DNA from: Chloroflexota bacterium | GTDB taxonomy: Bacteria > Chloroflexota > Anaerolineae > Anaerolineales > UBA11579 | Assembly: GCA_030610225.1 (NCBI GenBank) | Contig: JAUWSD010000012.1 | Location: forward strand, 1 to 11,805 | Direction: 5' to 3' | DNA: 11,805 nt | Shown here: positions 6,789 through 11,805 of the stretch, one piece after another | Position numbering within the stretch: the first letter of the stretch is position 1 | Layout: every line of letters starts with the position of its first letter | The notes under the pieces: model-generated | The model's input: the letters and a program-made list of their open reading frames with translations, nothing else | Databases searched by the model: none | What the model was told of the DNA's origin: nothing | Translations under genes and position numbers: made by a program

Positions 6789-6913
6789 TTGATTTTCCCG
6801 CATTTCTATTTGCGCATACTGACATATCTGCATAATATTTTGTTTATGTGCGTACGAATTGCATGTTTATGTGTTATTTGCAATCTCTATTGCAGATATG
6901 GCCATTATTCTCG
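6789..6913. repeat. AT-rich spacer with a 10-bp inverted repeat and a 10-bp direct repeat
   Basis: This is the part of the gap between the regulator gene and the valS promoter that carries no gene. CATATCTGCA at 6823-6832 is perfectly inverted as TGCAGATATG at 6891-6900. Between the arms, TGTTTATGTG occurs twice, at 6841-6850 and 6864-6873, with a period of 23 bases. TTGCA also recurs at 6859, 6878 and 6889. The arms end 13 bases before the valS -35 box. They could be an operator pair or a remnant; no terminator with a T-tract is seen after the regulator gene. Confidence 0.6.
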
Positions 6914-6943
6914 TTGACATTCTTGTCCTCAATGCTGTATAAT
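6914..6943 (+). promoter_or_regulatory. valS: Consensus sigma70-type promoter of the valS transcript
   Basis: TTGACA (6914-6919), an 18-base spacer and TATAAT (6938-6943): both hexamers match the consensus exactly. Transcription should begin near 6950, giving a leader of about 315 bases before valS. That long leader holds the T-box. Confidence 0.85.
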
Positions 6944-6949
6944 CCACGC

Positions 6950-7228
6950 AAATGAATAATTACTCCCCTGATCCGGGATGAGTATGTTTTGGGCAATTTA
7001 TAGAGAGTCTGGTCTAGGCTGAAAACTGGATAATTACCCTCAAAACAGAATGTCCCCCGGTAGGATGCTGAAGAAAGAACATAAATGTTCGAGTAGACCA
7101 GCACGGGTTAGCCCGATACAGCGAAACCCCGGATGATTGTCCGGGAAGAGTGCACAGTGAAAACTGTGAATTAAGGTGGTCCCGCGGAAGTTGCAGCACT
7201 TTCGTCCTTTTGGATGAAAGTGTTTTTT
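6950..7228 (+). promoter_or_regulatory. T-box riboswitch leader, valine specifier, controlling valS
   Basis: This leader senses uncharged tRNA-Val and allows valS transcription. Stem I: the base AUCC/GGAU (6971-6974 with 7063-7066), a GAUGAGUA K-turn-type motif (6977-6984), UGUUUU/AAAACA (6985-6990 with 7042-7047), AGAGAG, and an apical stem 7007-7013 with 7025-7031 enclosing GGCUGAA. The 3' side gives GAAUGUC, so the specifier is GUC (7052-7054), a valine codon. Further hairpins follow at 7077-7090, 7104-7115, 7128-7145 and 7153-7168 (GAAA tetraloop). The antiterminator pairs AAGG (7173-7176) with CCUU (7206-7209) and 7184-7191 with 7198-7205, leaving the seven-base bulge UGGUCCC (7177-7183). 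UGGU matches the ACCA end of tRNA-Val. The bulge has C where most T-boxes have A. Structures were paired by hand. Confidence 0.93.
7197..7228 (+). terminator. T-box intrinsic terminator
   Basis: An 11-bp stem (7197-7207 with 7212-7222, one G-U pair), a TTTT loop and a run of six T at 7223-7228. The left arm is shared with the antiterminator, so the two structures exclude each other, as expected for transcriptional T-box control. Confidence 0.92.
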
Positions 7229-7264
7229 CTTTCTGGATGTACCACTAATGTTATGGAGAATATT

Positions 7265-9955
7265 ATGGAAAAGTCATACGATTTCAACAACGCAGAAAAA
7301 CGGATATATGAACAATGGGAAGAAAAAGGTTATTTTAAACCAACAAATGATCCAAATCTCCCCGATCATGATCCTTCCATCAAACCATTTGTGATCTCGA
7401 TCCCCCCGCCCAATGTCACTGGTGAACTGCATCTTGGGCATGCTCTCTTTGTTTCTATGGAAGACCTGATGATCAGATACCACCGCATGAAAGGTGTTCC
7501 GACTCTCTGGGTTCCAGGCACGGACCACGCTGGAATAGCCACCCAACTCCAGGTTGAAAAACACATTCTCAAGATCGAAGAGGTCACCAGAGAGGAATTG
7601 GGAAGAGAAGAATTCCTGAAAAGGATGTGGGATTGGAAAAAGAAGTATAAACACATCATGACCGAACAGATCCGCCGCCTGGGTGCCTCCTGTGATTGGG
7701 ATCGGGAAAGATTTACCCTCGATAACGGCCTTTCTGAAGCTGTCAAGACCTCATTCGTTTCACTCTACGAAAAAGGTTTGATCTACCGCGGACCTCGCTT
7801 GATCAACTGGTCACCCGGACTAAAAACAGCCGTCTCAGACCTGGAAGTAGAATATCACGAAGAACAAGGGAAGCTCTATCACTTTAAATATATGATTGCT
7901 GATTCAGATGAGTTCATTCCAGTTGCTACCACCCGCCCAGAGACAATTCTCGGCGATACTGCGGTAGCTGTTCATCCCGAAGATCCCAGATACCAAAAAT
8001 TCATCGGCAAAAAAGCCCTTGTCCCGATGCTTGGACGTGAAATACCTGTCATCGCAGACGATTATGTTGATCGAGAATTTGGGACAGGTGCATTAAAGAT
8101 CACACCCGGTCATGATCCAAATGATTATGAGATTGGGCAGCGGCATAACCTTGATGTGATCACCGTAATGGATAAAGAAGCCAGGATCAATCATCACGGT
8201 GGACAATATAAAGGATTGGATAGGGAAAACTGCCGTAAACAGATTTGGTCAGATATGCAGGAAGCTGGTCTCGTGATTAAGACTGAAGACTATACGCACC
8301 AGGTGCCGCGTTCACAACGAGGTGGTGACATCATCGAGCCGATGGTGTCAACTCAATGGTTCGTTAAGATCAAACCCATGGCAGATTCAGCTATGGAAGC
8401 TGTTCGCAGCGGCCAAATTAAGATCATCCCCGAATTCTTCAATAAAGTATATTTCAACTGGATGGAGAATATTCGGGACTGGTGTATTTCCCGTCAATTA
8501 TGGTGGGGACACAGGATCCCTGTTTGGTATGGTCCTGATGGCAAGCAATTCTGTGCTTTTTCTGAGGAGGAAGCCTACGAACAAGCCAAGGAGTTTTATA
8601 GTGGTGATTTCACATTAGAGCAGGATCCTGATGTTCTCGACACCTGGTTCTCTTCTGCCCTATGGCCCTTCTCCTCGCTGGGTTGGCCCAGTAAAACACC
8701 CGATCTCGATTACTTCTACCCAACTTCTGTTCTTGAAACAGGTTATGACATCCTCTTCTTTTGGGTATCAAGAATGATTATGAGTGGTTTGGAATATACA
8801 AATGAAGCCCCCTTCCACACCGTATACTTACACGGTCTGGTAAGAGATGAGAACGGGCAGAAGATGAGCAAGTCCAAGGGAAACGTGATCGACCCCCTGG
8901 TTGTCATGGATCAGTATGGAACAGACGCTCTCAGATTCACATTGTTGGTTGGTTCCTCCCCCGGTAAAGATATGAACCTCAGCCTTGAAAAGGTAAAAGC
9001 TAATCGTAACTTCGCCAATAAACTCTGGAACGCCACTAGGCTGGTTCTAAGTCTCCTGGATAAAACAGAAACCGAAAATGATTCAGATGATTGGACTCTG
9101 GCAGACTCATGGATCTGGGCAAAAGCAAAGAAGCTCACAAACGATGTGGATCGCTTATTCAGTACCTCTCAATTCGGCGAAGCTGGCAGGCATATCTATG
9201 ACTTCTTCTATACTTATTTTGCAGACTGGTACCTGGAGATAGCAAAGATCCAGATTGAAGAAGGCGGTTCCCGTGCCAGAACTACTGCTGACACCCTTGC
9301 CAGGGTTTTAGACATGGTGCTGAGGATGCTTCACCCCTACACTCCATTCGTCACGGAAGAACTCTGGGGTTTTCTGAAGGATGCAGCCATGAAAAAAGGG
9401 ATTAAACCACCTCAAGGATGGGAAGAGGCCCTCATCGTTGCCAAATGGCCTGAACCAATTGAGATCGAAGGCTGGGAAGATTCAAAGATCGCAGATTTTG
9501 AGAAAGTGCAGGAGATAGTCCGCTCCATCCGATATCTCAGGTCAGAGAAGAATGTAAAAGCTGGGCACAAGATTCCCGCTGTGATCGCAGCAGGTAAAGA
9601 TACAGAGATCATTAAGAACAACTCTGCTGTGCTATCAAGACTCGCTCACCTGGATATTGAAGGTTTGTCCATCCTGGAAAATCTGGATGAGAAATTGGAA
9701 GGCCATGTTTCTATGATAGTTGGCACTGTAGAGATCCACCTTCCTCTTTCAGAGTTAGTTAACAAGGAAGAAGAGCTAAACAGATTGAACAAAGAGCTTA
9801 AAGAAGTATTCTCACATATCGAAAGATTAGAGAATCTTCTTGGAGGAGCCTTCGCAGAAAAGGCCCCACCAAATGTAGTTCAAAATGAGCGTGAAAAATT
9901 GGCTGCATACAAAGAAACAGCAGATAAGGTTAAAAAACAATTATCTGAAATTTAA
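7265..9955 (+). CDS. valS: Valine--tRNA ligase
   Basis: An 896-residue class Ia synthetase that charges tRNA-Val with valine in the cytoplasm. Visible: the PPPNVTG segment followed by the HIGH-type motif HLGH (56-59); WVPGTDHAGIATQ (about 82-94); the editing (CP1) domain with ATTRPETILGDTAV (about 221-234); KMSKS (533-537); the anticodon-binding domain from WNATRLVLS (about 595 on); and a C-terminal coiled-coil arm (about 830-896) typical of ValRS. I place the start at the ATG at 7265-7267 because GGAG (7255-7258) lies 6 bases before it. An upstream in-frame ATG at 7214 sits inside the T-box terminator stem and cannot be the real start. The gene stands alone between its T-box and a terminator, and by eye it is somewhat richer in C than the genes around it. 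Confidence 0.97.
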   Translation: MEKSYDFNNAEKRIYEQWEEKGYFKPTNDPNLPDHDPSIKPFVISIPPPNVTGELHLGHALFVSMEDLMIRYHRMKGVPTLWVPGTDHAGIATQLQVEKHILKIEEVTREELGREEFLKRMWDWKKKYKHIMTEQIRRLGASCDWDRERFTLDNGLSEAVKTSFVSLYEKGLIYRGPRLINWSPGLKTAVSDLEVEYHEEQGKLYHFKYMIADSDEFIPVATTRPETILGDTAVAVHPEDPRYQKFIGKKALVPMLGREIPVIADDYVDREFGTGALKITPGHDPNDYEIGQRHNLDVITVMDKEARINHHGGQYKGLDRENCRKQIWSDMQEAGLVIKTEDYTHQVPRSQRGGDIIEPMVSTQWFVKIKPMADSAMEAVRSGQIKIIPEFFNKVYFNWMENIRDWCISRQLWWGHRIPVWYGPDGKQFCAFSEEEAYEQAKEFYSGDFTLEQDPDVLDTWFSSALWPFSSLGWPSKTPDLDYFYPTSVLETGYDILFFWVSRMIMSGLEYTNEAPFHTVYLHGLVRDENGQKMSKSKGNVIDPLVVMDQYGTDALRFTLLVGSSPGKDMNLSLEKVKANRNFANKLWNATRLVLSLLDKTETENDSDDWTLADSWIWAKAKKLTNDVDRLFSTSQFGEAGRHIYDFFYTYFADWYLEIAKIQIEEGGSRARTTADTLARVLDMVLRMLHPYTPFVTEELWGFLKDAAMKKGIKPPQGWEEALIVAKWPEPIEIEGWEDSKIADFEKVQEIVRSIRYLRSEKNVKAGHKIPAVIAAGKDTEIIKNNSAVLSRLAHLDIEGLSILENLDEKLEGHVSMIVGTVEIHLPLSELVNKEEELNRLNKELKEVFSHIERLENLLGGAFAEKAPPNVVQNEREKLAAYKETADKVKKQLSEI

Positions 9956-9960
9956 TTAAA

Positions 9961-9992
9961 AAAAAGCCTTTGGAAATTCCAAAAGCTTTTTT
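9961..9992. terminator. Bidirectional terminator between valS and the SDR gene
   Basis: The arms at 9961-9973 and 9979-9992 (A-run, GCCTTTGG / CCAAAAGC, T-run) form a hairpin with one mismatch. The T-run follows on the plus strand and the A-run gives the matching T-run on the minus strand, so it can end both convergent genes. It starts 5 bases after the valS stop and ends 2 bases before the SDR stop. Confidence 0.85.
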
Positions 9993-9994
9993 TA

Positions 9995-10855
9995 TCAGCA
10001 ATATTTTTCTATGCCCGTCAATTCTTTGCAAATCTCCCAAAGCTTCTCCTGAGCCTCCACATCATTTGAGATCGATTGAGATTCAACTGCAACTTTCTTA
10101 TCGAAGTATTTGCCTGAAATCCCTTCCACTTCATCAGAAGAGATCAAATAAGTTGGTGTTTCAGCACCCTCCTCTATCGGAATCCCGCGATTGACAACTT
10201 TGGTAATAATAAAATCCATTATCTTGCCATTTCCACGCCCGATATTGGTCCTAACCAAACCAGGATTCAAGCTATTCACTGTAACTCCTGAACCTTTAAG
10301 TCTTCTCGCCAGTGCATAAACAAACATAATATTTGCCAATTTTGATTGTCCATATGATGTCCAGATTGAGATCAATCCGCTGTTGTTAACATTTTTGAAG
10401 TTAATTCCAGCTTTTCTATGAGAGCCTGAAGATGTGCAGATGATCCTGCTGGGAGCACTCTCTTTCAGTTTGTCCAGCAGCAAATGTGTAAGCAAGAAAT
10501 AACTCAGCTGATTCAAAGCAAATGTTTTCTCAACACCATCAACTGTAATTTCTCTCTTTGCGAAAGTGCCCCCAACATTATTAAAAAGAACATCCAACCT
10601 ATCATATTTAGAGCAATATTCTTCAGCCACTCTTCTAACTTCTTTCTGAATAGTAAAATCGCCTATTAAATATTCGATCTTCTGATTACCAGTTTCTGCT
10701 TTGATCTCATCAACAACCAATTTTGTTTTATTCTCTTTCCTCCCCACTAAAACGAGCTGTGCGCCCATCTCAGCAATATTGGATGCCGTTCTCTTCCCTA
10801 TCCCATCAGTAGCTCCTGTTATCAAAACCAACTTGTCTTTAATGTTCCAGGTCAT
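9995..10855 (-). CDS. Short-chain dehydrogenase/reductase (retinol dehydrogenase-like)
   Basis: A 286-residue classical SDR, an NAD(P)-dependent oxidoreductase of the Rossmann fold, soluble with no signal peptide. Seen: the cofactor loop TGATDGIG (13-20); GRK (38-40), whose arginine favours NADP(H); D66 in GDFT; NNVG (92-95) in place of the usual NNAG; N115; S143 in TSSGS; and the catalytic pair Y168 and K172 in YGQSKLAN. LNPGLVRTNIG (196-206) follows the catalytic pair. The overall pattern resembles retinol dehydrogenase/WWOX-like SDRs, which are widespread in bacteria with unknown substrates. AGGAG lies 5 bases before the ATG at 10853-10855. It is convergent with valS and divergent from a methyltransferase gene. 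The substrate cannot be inferred. Confidence 0.92.
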   Translation of the reverse strand: MTWNIKDKLVLITGATDGIGKRTASNIAEMGAQLVLVGRKENKTKLVVDEIKAETGNQKIEYLIGDFTIQKEVRRVAEEYCSKYDRLDVLFNNVGGTFAKREITVDGVEKTFALNQLSYFLLTHLLLDKLKESAPSRIICTSSGSHRKAGINFKNVNNSGLISIWTSYGQSKLANIMFVYALARRLKGSGVTVNSLNPGLVRTNIGRGNGKIMDFIITKVVNRGIPIEEGAETPTYLISSDEVEGISGKYFDKKVAVESQSISNDVEAQEKLWEICKELTGIEKYC

Positions 10856-10886
10856 TTAAACTCCTAAAGTATTAGATTTATTTCCT

Positions 10887-10894
10887 ATTATAAT
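10887..10894. promoter_or_regulatory. Palindromic -10 element shared by two divergent genes
   Basis: The eight bases ATTATAAT are self-complementary and give TATAAT on both strands (10889-10894 plus; 10892-10887 minus). On the plus strand the expected transcription start falls on the A of the methyltransferase ATG at 10901. On the minus strand the start near 10880 gives a 25-base leader with AGGAG. No good -35 box is seen on either side, so confidence is limited. Confidence 0.5.
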
Positions 10895-10900
10895 TCCAAC

Positions 10901-11680
10901 ATGATCAATGTTGATATCCTTTGTAATCCCTATCTGGGAGAGCCCTTCAAAAGAATTGAGAACCAGCTTATTGGTCTTGCTTCAGGGCATAAATACCAGA
11001 TAAAGGATGATATCCCTGTAATAATTGACCGCTCATATCTATCCAGACGGAACAGATTCAACAACCTCATCTATGATATTTCAGCAGGTTTGTATGAGCG
11101 GCTTCTATCCATTGGTGATCGCTTCAATTACAGCCAGGATATATCAATTAATAAAGATTTCATCCAAGACCTTAGCTTTGGCCCCGGACAAAAAATATTG
11201 GAGCTGGGAATTGGCACAGGATATTCAACCAATTATTTTCCAACAGATATTGAGCATATCGGATTAGATATCAGCTGGAATATGCTTCAACAAACAAAAC
11301 GGAACATGCAAAAAGCAAATCGGGAACCAAGATTGATACAGGCGCTCGCTGAATACATTCCCATCAAAGATAATTCTATCGATATGGTTTTCCAGGTAGG
11401 GACGCTGCAATTCACTGAAGATCCTTTCAAAGCGGTCAGTGAAATGGCAAGGGTAGCAAAACACGGTACAACTATTTATATACTGGATGAGATCAGCGGG
11501 GGTATGAAGATATTCAAAAGATCTCCTGCCCACGGAATGCATGTAAATTCTCCTACTGATTTGATAAAAGAACTTCCCAGATTAGTGCCCCACTCAATGA
11601 CGGATATAAAATCCCAAGCTCTTCCAGGTGACCATTTCTATCAATTGCAATTTACTAAACCTCAAATCAGGATAAGCTGA
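10901..11680 (+). CDS. Class I SAM-dependent methyltransferase with degenerate Trm112-like N-terminus
   Basis: A 259-residue protein. The methyltransferase domain (about 85-200) shows motif I ILELGIGTG (99-107), GLDIS with the SAM-ribose acidic residue D123, and PIKDNSIDMVF (154-164) leading to motif IV, as in the UbiE/Methyltransf_11 family. The first 45 residues read like the short zinc-ribbon (Trm112/UPF0434-type) module often fused to such enzymes, ending in YQIKDDIPVII, but of its cysteines only C8 remains, so metal binding is probably lost. No ribosome site precedes the ATG, and the predicted transcription start lies on it, which suggests a leaderless mRNA. The substrate is unknown; lipid, quinone and small-molecule methylation are all possible. 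It is followed 3 bases later by a partial reading frame. Confidence 0.88.
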   Translation: MINVDILCNPYLGEPFKRIENQLIGLASGHKYQIKDDIPVIIDRSYLSRRNRFNNLIYDISAGLYERLLSIGDRFNYSQDISINKDFIQDLSFGPGQKILELGIGTGYSTNYFPTDIEHIGLDISWNMLQQTKRNMQKANREPRLIQALAEYIPIKDNSIDMVFQVGTLQFTEDPFKAVSEMARVAKHGTTIYILDEISGGMKIFKRSPAHGMHVNSPTDLIKELPRLVPHSMTDIKSQALPGDHFYQLQFTKPQIRIS

Positions 11681-11683
11681 AAT

Positions 11684-11805
11684 ATGGCACACGGACGAAG
11701 AATAGGCAGAGTAAAATTTATCATCCCATCTGAAGAAACTGCGGATAAATACCTCTCTATATGGAAACCAAAAAAACTTCATTTTCATCCTGAGAAATTT
11801 AAAAA
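11684..11805 (+). CDS. Partial open frame of unknown function, 3' end outside window
   Basis: The frame opens 3 bases after the methyltransferase stop with ATG GCA CAC GGA and stays open for 40 codons to the window end. The peptide begins MAHGRRIGRVKFIIPSEE and is rich in basic and aromatic residues (WKPKKLHFHPEKF). An AGGA at 11669-11672, 11 bases before the ATG, is a rather distant ribosome site. The tight spacing suggests co-transcription with the methyltransferase. I do not recognise the family, and 40 residues are too few to assign one. Confidence 0.5.
   Translation, partial: MAHGRRIGRVKFIIPSEETADKYLSIWKPKKLHFHPEKFK

Noticed and set aside
7214..7264. N-terminal extension of ValRS starting at 7214
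   Set aside because: The ATG lies in the terminator stem of the T-box and has no ribosome site; GGAG at 7255-7258 supports the ATG at 7265.
7274..7746. Two minus-strand open frames of 126 residues each
   Set aside because: They are shadows of the ValRS catalytic region, whose conserved motifs fix the coding strand.
9961..9992. Small RNA or attenuator after valS
   Set aside because: The hairpin with A- and T-runs between convergent stops is fully explained as a shared terminator.
1..11805. CRISPR array, insertion sequence, tRNA or rRNA gene
   Set aside because: No regularly spaced repeats, transposase motifs, tRNA cloverleaf or rRNA signatures were seen; the T-box hairpins were the only tRNA-related structure.

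Overview
The window is a compact bacterial chromosomal segment of about 40% G+C by eye. It looks like accessory-free housekeeping DNA, with no insertion sequence, CRISPR array, tRNA or rRNA seen. A fused NuoC-NuoD, a tRNA-sensing T-box leader on valS, a YaaT/RicT-type PSP1 protein and Mrp linked to respiratory genes suggest a Gram-positive-like or Chloroflexota (Anaerolineae-type) anaerobe. That taxonomic guess is inference from gene style; no marker gene in the window settles it.

Left block (1-6072, all minus strand): a tight run read as nuoB, nuoCD, nuoI, a small CxxC...CxxC protein, an Mrp/NBP35 ATPase, a RicT-like PSP1 protein and an M20 amidohydrolase that leaves the window at base 1. 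Gaps are 27 bases or less, and two junctions overlap (ATGA at 2615-2618; 8 bases at 643-650), so this is very probably one operon. Most members bind, or by family are expected to handle, iron-sulfur clusters. Only the quinone-module subunits B, CD and I of complex I are here; nuoA, H, J-N and E-G are not.

Centre (6073-6182): a divergent intergenic region with two good sigma70-type promoters whose -35 hexamers overlap. Rightward lies a 201-residue winged-helix regulator whose C-terminal cysteines (C-x12-C-x30-C) resemble those of SufR-like Fe-S sensors. The most interesting hypothesis of the window is that this protein senses cluster status and controls the Fe-S-rich operon and itself through the shared promoter region.

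Right block: 6789-7264 is non-coding. It holds an inverted repeat with an internal direct repeat, a consensus promoter, and a full T-box leader with a GUC (valine) specifier, antiterminator and terminator in front of valS (7265-9955). A bidirectional terminator separates valS from a convergent SDR oxidoreductase (minus). The SDR is divergent from a class I methyltransferase across 45 bases that carry a palindromic -10 element. A partial reading frame of unknown function starts at 11684 and runs off the right end.
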